Assembly: GCA_903875225.1 (NCBI GenBank)
Contig: CAIQVJ010000136.1
Location: 1-64,000, forward strand
Origin: an uncultured Pseudomonadota bacterium
Lineage (GTDB): Bacteria; Myxococcota_A; UBA796; SXON01
DNA: 64,000 nucleotides
Direction: 5' to 3'
This document shows positions 43,888-52,097 of the stretch, piece by piece (position 1 is the first letter of the stretch; each line of letters begins with the position of its first letter). Below the pieces are notes generated by a model that saw only the letters and a program-made list of their open reading frames with translations, ran no database searches and was not told the origin of the DNA. A program made the position numbers and the translations under genes.

Positions 43888-45303
43888 CTACTTCCGGGTG
43901 AGGTCGGTCTTTGCGAGGCCGAGCGCCTTGTGCATGATCTCGATGGGGTGCAGGACCTTCTGGTTCGTGCCCTCCTCGATCTGCAGCTTGGCGATCAGGC
44001 AGTCCGACGACAACGTCGTCGGCTTTTCCCTGGTGAGTCCGTCGAGCAGCGGTTGGGCACCCTTCTTCGAGAGCCCGTACCACTCCTTCTTCATGCCCCA
44101 CGTGCCGTCCATGCACGAGCACTTGTCCACGAGCGTGACCTTGGCCTCGGGCAGGGTCTTCATCATGTCACGGCTTCGAAACCCGATCTTCTGCACCTTC
44201 AGGTGGCAGGGCACGTGGTAGCCGATCGAGCCGACCGGGGTCGTGTAGTCCTCCTTGAGCCCGCCCTCCTTGCGCACCTTGTTCAGGTACTCCATGAGGT
44301 CGTAGCTCCGCCCGGCGACGGCCTCGGAAGCCTCGCTGCCCACGTAGTCCTTCCACTCCTTCTTCATCATGTAGGAGCAGGTGGGGCCGGGCGAGACGAT
44401 GTCGCACCCTGCGTCGACATAGGGCTTGAGCAGCTCGATGTTGTGCTGGGCCCAGGAGGTGGCGCGGGGCACGTCGCCCCCGTCCAGCGCGGGCATGCCG
44501 CAACACTTGAACTCGGTCACGAACACCGTGATCCCGGAGTGCTCCAGGACCTCGACCGCGGCGCGACCCACCTGCGGCTCGTTCCACTGCACCGAGCAGG
44601 TGTAGAACAGCACGACCTTCCGCCCTTCGACGGTCTTCGGGTCGGGCTGCTGCTTGTGCCCCTTCTTGAACCATTCGAGGAACGTCTCCTTCGCGAACGT
44701 GGGCAACTGGCGATGACGGTGGATCCCCGCCACCTTCTCCATCATGAACCGGCTGAACTTCAGGCCGTTGGCGAAATTCGCGACGGCCGGCATCATCGTG
44801 CCGACGGTGCCGACGAGATCGGGGTCACCGAGCAGCCGGTCCTGCAGCTTCACGCCGTGCTCACGGGCGTCGATCGCCCTGTGGCGGAGCATCAGCCGCG
44901 GGAAGTCGACAGCGAACTCGTGGGGCGGCACGTAGGGGCAGATCGGATCGCAGAGCTTGCACTGGTAGCATTCGTCGACGACCTTCTGGTGCACCGAGAG
45001 CGGCAGCTTCGTGAGCGCCTCGGCCTGGCCGAGGATGTCCGCGCGGGGCGCGGCTGCGTGGTCCCCGGAGGTCGCGTGGGCATGGTTGCCGTCTGCGTCC
45101 ACCTCCTGGCGGGTGGTCGGGGCGGTGGGCGCCACGGAGGTGTCGAGCGCATCGATCGCGCTGAACAGCGTCGGAAAGCTCGGGCACAGGTTGAAGCACA
45201 GCCGACAGCCGTTGCAGATCTCGAACACCCGCTTCTCTTCGGCGACGAGCGCGTCCCGGCTCCAGTAGATGTCGTCGCGGGGGCCGGGAACGGTTCGGGA
45301 CAT
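43888..45303 (-). CDS. Iron-sulfur protein, heterodisulfide reductase D/GlpC-like
   Basis: This 471-residue cytoplasmic protein has two 4Fe-4S sites (CNGCRLCFNLCP and CYQCKLCDPICP, about 30-125) and two CCG-type domains (FTEFKCCGMPALDGG and VDKCSCMDGTWG), which bind noncubane clusters in HdrD and GlpC relatives. The second CCG site reads CSC rather than CCG, so its ligation may differ. A start at ATG 45303 with GGAG 6 nt upstream is preferred; a leader from 45351 lacks conservation. It lies between rubrerythrin (170 bp gap) and DUF3501. Confidence 0.92.
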   Translation of the reverse strand: MSRTVPGPRDDIYWSRDALVAEEKRVFEICNGCRLCFNLCPSFPTLFSAIDALDTSVAPTAPTTRQEVDADGNHAHATSGDHAAAPRADILGQAEALTKLPLSVHQKVVDECYQCKLCDPICPYVPPHEFAVDFPRLMLRHRAIDAREHGVKLQDRLLGDPDLVGTVGTMMPAVANFANGLKFSRFMMEKVAGIHRHRQLPTFAKETFLEWFKKGHKQQPDPKTVEGRKVVLFYTCSVQWNEPQVGRAAVEVLEHSGITVFVTEFKCCGMPALDGGDVPRATSWAQHNIELLKPYVDAGCDIVSPGPTCSYMMKKEWKDYVGSEASEAVAGRSYDLMEYLNKVRKEGGLKEDYTTPVGSIGYHVPCHLKVQKIGFRSRDMMKTLPEAKVTLVDKCSCMDGTWGMKKEWYGLSKKGAQPLLDGLTREKPTTLSSDCLIAKLQIEEGTNQKVLHPIEIMHKALGLAKTDLTRK

Positions 45304-45473
45304 GCAGGGCTCCGGAAGGGAAGAGGGTAGGCACGAGGTGGAGGGGCCCATCCGTCGTTGGACGGCGTGGGCAGTCTTCCGACCTTCAATCAGGTGGATC
45401 TCCGGTCGGATGCCGGGGGCGGCGGCTCAGGCCTCCGTGGACTGGGCCGGCGGCGCCCCCGGGTTCCCGGCGC

Positions 45474-45890
45474 TCAGAGCGAGTCCAGACCCTTCTGGAA
45501 CCGACCGGCGTGCGACTTCTCGGCCTTCGCGAGGGTCTCGAACCAGTTCGCGATCTCGGCGAAGCCTTCCTCGCGCGCAGACGCGGCCATGCCCGGGTAC
45601 ATGTCGGTGTACTCGTAGGTCTCCCCGGCGACCGCGGACTTCAGGTTCTGCTCGGTCTCGCCGATCGGCAGGCCCGTCGCCGGGTCTCCCACCTGGGCCA
45701 GGAACGCGAGGTGGCCGTGGGCGTGGCCGGTCTCACCTTCGGCCGTGTCGCGGAACAGGCCCGCAACGTCGGCGTAGCCTTCCACGTCCGCGACCTTCGC
45801 GAAGTACAGGTAGCGGCGGTTGGCCTGCGATTCGCCGGCGAACGCGGCCTTGAGGTTGGCGTGGGTCTTGGTGCCGTTCAGGTTGGGCAT
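45474..45890 (-). CDS. Rubrerythrin-like ferritin-fold protein
   Basis: This 138-residue protein is a four-helix diiron domain: [34 protein letters not shown], a second ExxY/ExxH pair in [14 protein letters not shown] and [13 protein letters not shown]. It lacks the C-terminal rubredoxin domain of classical rubrerythrin. Such proteins reduce peroxide using an external electron donor; the neighbouring Fe-S protein may be that donor. It has a good sigma70-type promoter upstream. Confidence 0.93.
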   Translation of the reverse strand: MPNLNGTKTHANLKAAFAGESQANRRYLYFAKVADVEGYADVAGLFRDTAEGETGHAHGHLAFLAQVGDPATGLPIGETEQNLKSAVAGETYEYTDMYPGMAASAREEGFAEIANWFETLAKAEKSHAGRFQKGLDSL

Positions 45891-45943
45891 GGGTCGAGCT
45901 CCGGGAGAGGGGAAACAGAGGCGGGTTATTCCGCCGCGGGGAA

Positions 45944-45971
45944 GCTATACACCGGAGCACACATGCGTCAA
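45944..45971 (-). promoter_or_regulatory. Sigma70-type promoter of the rubrerythrin gene
   Basis: On the minus strand, TTGACG (45971-45966) and TATAGC (45949-45944) are separated by 16 nt, in an unusually AT-rich stretch of this GC-rich genome. It would start transcription about 45 bp upstream of the rubrerythrin ATG at 45890. Confidence 0.6.
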
Positions 45972-45997
45972 GACAGAGTCTAAATCTTTATAGCAAT

Positions 45998-47221
45998 TCA
46001 GCTTACAGCGTTATAATTGAATTCAGTCCGCAGATCGTTGCCTCCCTGTGGGCGCGGGGTGATGGGTCCGCCCATCGCGGAGAGGAAGCGGCCGGCAGAC
46101 AGCGGGTCTACAGGGAGCACTTCGCGGCTCCAGGCGAGCGCTGCTGGGGGGGACGGCAGACACTCGACCAGACTCGGGTGTGCGTAGATGTCCAGGGGTG
46201 GATCATAGATGTAGTTGACCGGCAGTCCGCGCCTCGCACAGGCGGACCGCGCGCGCTCGCGATCGTTCACGAAGAGGGGCACACGAAAGAGCGCTGTGTC
46301 CTCCGGGAGCCCCGTCAGGATCGGTGCAAGACCGCTTTCGCGGAGCTCCCGCTGGCCTGCACGCCGCCGTGCGAGGTTCTCGTCGAGCCGATCGAGACGA
46401 TCGAGGATGGTGCCGAGGTAGAGATCCGGGGGCGGCATGCGCCAGGCGGCGTGGTCCATGTCGAGCCAGCGGCGGAAACCGAGGAGGAAGTCGGGCTCTG
46501 CCCTCGCCGTCCGCACGTGGTCGATCTCATAGGGCATGCGATGGCCGCCGTGCCCGGTGCGCGCCAGGCCGAGTGCGCTGCGCACGCGCAGGGCCTGGGC
46601 GCCGAGGTGCAGGGCCTCGACGGACTCCACCGCGTAGGGCCGCGTCAGCCAGGTCAGGCTGGCCAGCAGGCGGCGTGGCTCGAGGAAGCCCCGCGCCATG
46701 GCGACGAGCCCTGCACGCTGGTTCGCGTCGGCGAAGATCAGGATCCCACCGGCGACCTTGAGGTGCTTCGCCAGGCTGAAGGCGGCTGCGGCGCCGAAGC
46801 ATCCGATGCGCTTGCCCGCGAGTCGGGTGTCGAGGGCGTGGCAGGCATCTTCGATCTGGACCGTGCCGCTGCGTTCGCAGCAGTCGTGCAGATGCTCCAT
46901 GTCGTCTGGAATCCCGTAGAGATTGGTCGTCAACACCCCCTGGAGTCCGGACCACAGCGCGGCAGGAACCGCGCGGAAGTCGAGATTTCCGGTGCTGGGG
47001 TCGAGGGGTCCGATGACCGGCCTCAATCCGGCAGCCAGCACCAGGAAGAACACCACGTCGTCGGTGACCGGCGACATGAGGATGCGGTCCCCTGCTCGCA
47101 GCCAGGTCTTGAACGCCAGCAGCAACGCGAGCCGGCCGGAGGGGACGAACAAGGCCTCGCGTCCATACCGCTCGGCGAAGAATCGCTCGATCTTTGCGGC
47201 ACGGGACTCGGATGACGGCAT
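45998..47221 (-). CDS. DegT/DnrJ/EryC1-type PLP-aminotransferase-like protein
   Basis: This 407-residue protein has the fold-type I pattern of sugar aminotransferases: SGRLALLLAFKTWLRAGDRIL, DACHALDTRLAGKRIG (PLP-binding Asp), AFSLAKHLKVAGGIL with a Lys at the expected PLP position, and PVNYIYDPPLDIY near the C-terminus. It could make an amino sugar for surface glycans. Its 3' end and flanking DNA are AT-rich compared with neighbours, so recent transfer is conceivable. It is divergent from the TatT-like gene. Confidence 0.82.
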   Translation of the reverse strand: MPSSESRAAKIERFFAERYGREALFVPSGRLALLLAFKTWLRAGDRILMSPVTDDVVFFLVLAAGLRPVIGPLDPSTGNLDFRAVPAALWSGLQGVLTTNLYGIPDDMEHLHDCCERSGTVQIEDACHALDTRLAGKRIGCFGAAAAFSLAKHLKVAGGILIFADANQRAGLVAMARGFLEPRRLLASLTWLTRPYAVESVEALHLGAQALRVRSALGLARTGHGGHRMPYEIDHVRTARAEPDFLLGFRRWLDMDHAAWRMPPPDLYLGTILDRLDRLDENLARRRAGQRELRESGLAPILTGLPEDTALFRVPLFVNDRERARSACARRGLPVNYIYDPPLDIYAHPSLVECLPSPPAALAWSREVLPVDPLSAGRFLSAMGGPITPRPQGGNDLRTEFNYNAVS

Positions 47222-47347
47222 GCGCGGCCGGGGACGATCCCTTGCTTAATCACGCTCCGGCCGAGCACCATGGGTCCCCGCACTCGCTCGGAACGGGGTG
47301 ACGCCCCCGGGAGCGGCGCGATCCGGATGATCCGGTCGCTTTCCACG

Positions 47348-47376
47348 TTGACAGAGCCCGGTCCCTCCTGTAGAAC
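47348..47376 (+). promoter_or_regulatory. Sigma70-type promoter of the TatT-like gene
   Basis: TTGACA (47348-47353) is followed after 17 nt by TAGAAC (47371-47376). The TSS would be about 18 bp before the ATG, close to an AGGAG at 47391. Good -35, partial -10. Confidence 0.6.
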
Positions 47377-47400
47377 GCCCGCCTGTTTTCAGGAGTTCGC

Positions 47401-48273
47401 ATGTCCATTGCCCTGCTCGCATTGCTCGCTGCCTCACACCCTGCAGAGGCGAAGAAGAAGACCGAGGAGGTCACCACTCCGGCCGCTGCCCCGGCACCTG
47501 TCGCCGATCTGGCCGCGACCCGCGCCCAGGCAGAGGCTCTTTGGGCCCAGAGGGGGGAGGAGCAGAAGCTCCGCGACGCCCTCACATCCTATGAGCAGGT
47601 GCTGGCCGCGGCTCCCGGTGATCGCGGCGCCCTCTACCACCTCCTCCGCGGCTACTACTTCCTCGGGGACGGTCACCTCACCGACAAGGACCAGAAGCTC
47701 GAGGTGTGGGCGAAGGCCATCACCTACGGCAACCAGTGCCTCGCGCTCAACACCGAGTATGCGAGCCTGCTCGGGAAGGGTGACGAGGATCCCGCGAGCG
47801 CCAGTCGCGCCTTCACGAAGGACGACGTGCCCTGCGTGTACTGGGCCTCTTCCGCGCTGGGCAAGTGGGCCAAGGCGAGCGGCATCGCGCTCACGCTGAA
47901 GCACCTGCCCACGGTGAAGGCCTACATGACGAAGGTCGGCGAGCTCGACGCCGCCTACTACTATGACGGTCCCGACCGCTACTGGGGGGTCTACTACGCC
48001 GCGATCCCGAGCTTTGCCGGGCAGGATCTCAACAAGTCGAAGGAGTACTTCGACAAGGCCCTGGCGGCGAACCCCACGTTCCTCGGCACGCACGTGCTCT
48101 TCGCGGGCGAGTGGGCGGTCAAGAAGCAGGACAAGGCCACGTTCAAGAAGGAGCTCGAGTGGGTGATCGCGGCCGATCCCACCGTTCTCCCCGACGTTCA
48201 GCCCGAGATGGAGGCCGCCCAGCGCCAGGCGAAGGCGCTCCTGGCCGCGATCGACGACAATTTCGCGAACTGA
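47401..48273 (+). CDS. TatT-family periplasmic protein
   Basis: This 290-residue protein has a short hydrophobic N-terminus (IALLALLAASHPAEA), then TPR-like helices (about 35-110), and the family's YYYDGPDRYWGVYYAAIPSF and SKEYFDKALAANPTFLGTHVLFAGE regions, as in TRAP-transporter T components. The usual DctP/Q/M proteins are absent nearby, so it may bind ligand independently. AGGAG precedes the ATG. A promoter with TTGACA is upstream. Confidence 0.82.
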   Translation: MSIALLALLAASHPAEAKKKTEEVTTPAAAPAPVADLAATRAQAEALWAQRGEEQKLRDALTSYEQVLAAAPGDRGALYHLLRGYYFLGDGHLTDKDQKLEVWAKAITYGNQCLALNTEYASLLGKGDEDPASASRAFTKDDVPCVYWASSALGKWAKASGIALTLKHLPTVKAYMTKVGELDAAYYYDGPDRYWGVYYAAIPSFAGQDLNKSKEYFDKALAANPTFLGTHVLFAGEWAVKKQDKATFKKELEWVIAADPTVLPDVQPEMEAAQRQAKALLAAIDDNFAN

Positions 48274-48364
48274 GACGGTTTGCAGCGCGTCGTAGCGTTG
48301 CGACGGCACCGAAGCCCCCCGAGGGGCGCCAGGTCAAGTTAAGCGAGCGTCCCCCTGGTGAATC

Positions 48365-50146
48365 GTGCGCGCTCCGCTCCTTTCCGTGTTCCTGCTGGCC
48401 TGTCCGGTGACCGCTCTCGCCGCCACGCCGCCGCTGCCCCACCTTCCCGAGCGCACGGGAGACCTGCTGTCCTGCCCCGCGCAGAGCGTGCTGGCGACGA
48501 GGTTCTCGACGCAGAGCAACGGGAACGGCGGGGGCTTCGGCTACTACGCCGCCGCGTACGACGAGAACCGGCAGCCCAGCATCGTGAACCCGAAGGAGAG
48601 CTGGCTCGCCGACTACGTGGCGGATCAGGCTGCCGGGCGCATCCCGAGCGCCGACGAGAAGCTCACCTTCCTGTGGGGCCTGCGGTGCGCCTACCCTGAG
48701 CTGCCCTACGTGCAGACCGCGTTCGAGACGGTACGCGCGGCCTGGTTGAAGGACACGGGTGTGAGCCCCGAGACCGAGGCGGCCTGGCACACGCTGAAGG
48801 TCGACGCAGCGCGGTCGGGCGCCCAGCAGGCGGCCTCCTGTCCTGCCGGCGATGCCTGGCACCCCGAGGACCCCGCACACCTCGCGCGGCAATATGCGCT
48901 CTGTGGAGGCATGTCCGCGCCGAAGGCGGCCGCGAGCCTGCTGGACCACCTCGACGTGCAGGACGACGACGTCGTCGCCGCGGGCATCGTGGTGCAGTGC
49001 GCAGGGCTGATGCCGCGGTCGGGAGACGGTCAGCCCACCAACGGGGCCTACTGGGACTGGAAGACCTGTGAGCGCGTTGCCACCCGCTTCGACCGCGCTT
49101 CGCTGGACGCCGCGCTGACCACCCAGGGCGCGAGCGATTGGGTGCGCCTCGCGTTCGAGGTCGAGGTCGAGACCGCCCGCGCCTCGCTCGACCGCCTGGC
49201 CCCGGGCTTCGCGACGTTCGAGAAGGGCTGGCCCGCCACGCACAAGATGTTCGACGCCACGGTGGCGCAGGTGGACGAGAAATATGCTCCCATGCTGGAG
49301 AAGTGGCGCCCGACGCTCGACGCGGTCGACGCCTGGGTGGAGGAGCTGCGTGGCGGACCGGGCTTCGCCGAGGGCTGTTCGGACCGATGGGGTGGGGAGA
49401 TCCAGCGCTATCTCACGGAGAGCGGGGTGACCGCGCACGGCACCGCGCTGTGGGAGGTGCTCCGTGAGCCGGTCGGTGTCGGGCTGCTCGAGGCCTACGG
49501 GCTGTGCCGCAGCCAGACCGGTGCACCCGGGTACGGCGACATGATCGCCAACGACGCGGTGGCAGGCGTGGTCCGCGTGACCCGCTGGCACCGCGGGCTT
49601 GATGACGCGCTGCGCGCCGTGGTGCGAGCAGACGGCACGTTCAACGGGGAGCGGCTCCCGCCTGAGGTCTCCCAGGCGCGCCTCTCCTTCGCGTTCGACC
49701 CGGACGTGGCCCGACAGTGGCTCCGGGCGCCCGATAAGGCCCCCGAGCAGCCCTACAGCTTCGAGGAGGCTGTGAGCGCAATCGTGGTCAAGGGCGACGT
49801 CGCCACCATCACGTTCCCGAAGCGCACCGGCACGGCGAGCGTGCCGACGGACTGCTCGCCCGACTACTCACACGTCGCGCGCATCGACGAATTCGGGAAG
49901 CTCTGGTACGACTGGAAGTGCGCCAGCAGCAAGACGGTGTCCGTGAACGAGACGTACCGCCCCGTCGAGATCCCGGCATGGGAGGCAGGAGGCATCGCCG
50001 CCGGCACGCGCGTGGCCGTCGAACTCGAAGGGCAGGGCGTGGAGTGGCGGGTGGAGGAGGGCGGCCCGACCGCAGTGAAGGGGAACGTCGTGTGGGTGAA
50101 GAAGGGCTCCGACATCATTCAGGCGGTCGGCTTCCTTTTGCGCTAA
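48365..50146 (+). CDS. Large secreted protein, function unknown
   Basis: This 593-residue protein starts at GTG 48365 with a signal peptide (LLSVFLLACPVTALA). It has eleven or more Cys scattered through a mixed helical and beta sequence (LLSCPAQSVLATRF, WGLRCAYPELPYV, YGLCRSQTGAPGYGD). The last 90 residues resemble a beta-sandwich. No known domain is recognised. It is 91 bp downstream of the TatT-like gene and 9 bp before the hydrolase, so it may be co-transcribed with both. The Cys content suggests a periplasmic or extracellular location. Confidence 0.75.
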   Translation: MRAPLLSVFLLACPVTALAATPPLPHLPERTGDLLSCPAQSVLATRFSTQSNGNGGGFGYYAAAYDENRQPSIVNPKESWLADYVADQAAGRIPSADEKLTFLWGLRCAYPELPYVQTAFETVRAAWLKDTGVSPETEAAWHTLKVDAARSGAQQAASCPAGDAWHPEDPAHLARQYALCGGMSAPKAAASLLDHLDVQDDDVVAAGIVVQCAGLMPRSGDGQPTNGAYWDWKTCERVATRFDRASLDAALTTQGASDWVRLAFEVEVETARASLDRLAPGFATFEKGWPATHKMFDATVAQVDEKYAPMLEKWRPTLDAVDAWVEELRGGPGFAEGCSDRWGGEIQRYLTESGVTAHGTALWEVLREPVGVGLLEAYGLCRSQTGAPGYGDMIANDAVAGVVRVTRWHRGLDDALRAVVRADGTFNGERLPPEVSQARLSFAFDPDVARQWLRAPDKAPEQPYSFEEAVSAIVVKGDVATITFPKRTGTASVPTDCSPDYSHVARIDEFGKLWYDWKCASSKTVSVNETYRPVEIPAWEAGGIAAGTRVAVELEGQGVEWRVEEGGPTAVKGNVVWVKKGSDIIQAVGFLLR

Positions 50147-50155
50147 GTGCCCCCG

Positions 50156-50956
50156 ATGACCGCAGAACCCTTCTTCACTGATTCCGCCGACGGCACACGC
50201 CTCCGGATCGTCCGTTCCGGGGCGACCACCCCGTCGACTGGCCGCGATCTCCTCATCGTCCACGGGCTCGCCGAGCATGCCGGCCGGTACGCCCACGTGG
50301 CAGACGCCTTCGCCGCACGCGGTTGGCGTGTGAGCATCCTCGAGCTCCGCGGGCACGGGCACTCGGGCGGAAAGCGAGGCCATGTGAACCGGTGGCAGGA
50401 CTACGTGGAGGATGTGAGCGCCGCGGTCAAGACGATCTCGCCCGAGTTCGCGATGCTCGCCCACTCGATGGGCGGCCTGGTCGCGCTCGAGAGCGTTCGG
50501 CTCGGCCTGCAGCCGCGCCGGCTCGCGCTCTCCAACCCGCTGCTCGGCGTGCGGGTCCAGGCGCCGTTCGTGAAGGAGAAGGCAGCCCACCTGTTGTCCC
50601 GCGTGTGGCCGTCGCTCTCGCTCACCAACGAGCTCAACCCCTCGATGCTCTCGCGGGACCCGGCGGTCGGCGAGGCCTATGCCCGGGACGCGCTGGTCTA
50701 CAACACGATCACGCCGCGCTGGTACACCGAGATGCGCTCCGCGGTGGAGCGGGTCACCCAGGCCAGCTTCAGCCTGCCCGCCCGCTTCCACCTCTCCGAG
50801 ACGGACCCGATCACCGATCCTCCTGTCTCCCGCGCGCTGGCGGGCCGCAATCCGAGCATGGACCTCCGCGAGTATCCGGGCATGCTGCACGAACTCGTGA
50901 ACGAGGTGGGGAAGGAGCAGGTCATCGCCGACCTCGCTGACTGGCTGGAGGCGTGA
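50156..50956 (+). CDS. Alpha/beta hydrolase (monoacylglycerol-lipase-like)
   Basis: This 266-residue protein is of the serine aminopeptidase/lysophospholipase S33 type: LLIVHGLAEHAGRYAHVADA, LELRGHGHSGGKRGHV, the nucleophile elbow AHSMGGL, an Asp in SETDPITDP and His in MLHELVNE complete the triad. The lid is short. Likely a lipid ester hydrolase. The start is ATG 50156 (a GTG at 50147 exists); stop overlaps pyrE start (TGATG). Confidence 0.92.
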   Translation: MTAEPFFTDSADGTRLRIVRSGATTPSTGRDLLIVHGLAEHAGRYAHVADAFAARGWRVSILELRGHGHSGGKRGHVNRWQDYVEDVSAAVKTISPEFAMLAHSMGGLVALESVRLGLQPRRLALSNPLLGVRVQAPFVKEKAAHLLSRVWPSLSLTNELNPSMLSRDPAVGEAYARDALVYNTITPRWYTEMRSAVERVTQASFSLPARFHLSETDPITDPPVSRALAGRNPSMDLREYPGMLHELVNEVGKEQVIADLADWLEA

Positions 50957-51501
50957 TGACGGCGGGACACGATCGGCTCGTGGAGCTCCTGAAGCAGCTC
51001 AGCTACCGACGCATGCGGGTCACGCTCGCCTCTGGGCGGGAGAGCGACTTCTACGTGGACGGCAAGCAGACCACGCTGAACGCCGAGGGCGCGTGGCTCG
51101 TGGGCAACCTGATCTTCGACGCCCTCCCGCCCGGGATCACCGGCATCGGTGGCCTGGTGGTCGGCGCGGACCCGATCGCGGCCGCCACGGCGGCGGTGAG
51201 CTTTCACCGTGGCCGCCCGATCCACGCGTTCCTGGTGCGCAAGGAGGCGAAGGGCCACGGCACCGGGCGGTTCGTGGAGGGCAGGGAGAGCCTGCCCGAT
51301 GGGTCGAAGGTGTGCGTGGTGGAGGACACGGTCACGACCGGCGGCTCCCTGCTCAAGGCCGTGGAGCGGTGCCGGGCAGAGGGGCTGGACGTCGTGCAGA
51401 CGCTCACCATCGTCGACCGGGAGGAGGGCGGCGCGGAGGCCATCCGTGCGGCTGGAGTGCCGTTCGTGGCGCTCGTCCGCCGGGCGGAGCTCGAAGGGTG
51501 A
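50956..51501 (+). CDS. pyrE: Orotate phosphoribosyltransferase
   Basis: PyrE forms OMP from orotate and PRPP in UMP synthesis. This 181-residue protein has the start LLKQLSYRRMRVTLASGRES, substrate contacts DFYVDGKQTTLNAEG, flexible-loop FLVRKEAKGHGTGRFVEG and the PRPP motif VCVVEDTVTTGGS. Length matches the short bacterial form. It overlaps the hydrolase (TGATG) and the next lipoprotein gene (GTGA). Confidence 0.96.
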   Translation: MTAGHDRLVELLKQLSYRRMRVTLASGRESDFYVDGKQTTLNAEGAWLVGNLIFDALPPGITGIGGLVVGADPIAAATAAVSFHRGRPIHAFLVRKEAKGHGTGRFVEGRESLPDGSKVCVVEDTVTTGGSLLKAVERCRAEGLDVVQTLTIVDREEGGAEAIRAAGVPFVALVRRAELEG

Positions 51502-52097
51502 AGCGCCTCGGGGGCCTGCTCGGGCTCGTCCTGTTGAGCGCCTGTGCGGCCAGGAAAGGCGTCGGCGGCGTGATCGAGGGGCAGGGTCAGGCGTCGCGGG
51601 ACTATTCGAACCGGCTCGCGGTGTGGACCCAGGAGGGGGTGCTGCACGACGGACTCACCACCGTGCTGCTGGTGCGGGCCACGTTGCTCGGCGACGACCT
51701 CGTCGATGCCCAGAACGCGGAGCGCGCTTCGTGGGAGTTGGAGAGCGCCCCCGAGCCGGGCCCGGCAGGGCCCACGGTCGTGTTCTCGGCGGCCAGCGAT
51801 CTTGGTGATCTGGGCGTCACCACCTCGGCGAAGGCGGGCACCTGGCAGGTCGGGCTGCTCGTGGAGGGCCAGCGCTGCCAGATCGAGGAGATCGTGGAGA
51901 CGAAGATCACGGCGCTGACGCACCGGTTGTACCCGGACCTCTCCTCCTGGGACCGCCAATGGACCGCTCGGTTCTCCGGGTGCCCCACGCTCGGCGAGAC
52001 GCAATTCCAGCTCACCAGCGCGCACGGCGCGCTCGAGTTCGGCTGGCGCGTGGGCGGGGATTCGGTGGTGGCCATGCGCCGGGCGCCGGTCCGGTGA
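51498..52097 (+). CDS. Lipoprotein, function unknown
   Basis: This 199-residue protein starts at GTG 51498 overlapping the pyrE stop, with a lipobox VLLSAC and a mature part of mixed strands (GVLHDGLTTVLLVRATLLGDD, AGTWQVGLLVEGQRCQIEEI, TARFSGCPTLGETQFQLTS). The two later Cys may form a disulfide. No domain is recognised. Its stop overlaps the COG0523 gene start. Likely anchored to a membrane in the periplasm. Confidence 0.8.
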   Translation: MKRLGGLLGLVLLSACAARKGVGGVIEGQGQASRDYSNRLAVWTQEGVLHDGLTTVLLVRATLLGDDLVDAQNAERASWELESAPEPGPAGPTVVFSAASDLGDLGVTTSAKAGTWQVGLLVEGQRCQIEEIVETKITALTHRLYPDLSSWDRQWTARFSGCPTLGETQFQLTSAHGALEFGWRVGGDSVVAMRRAPVR

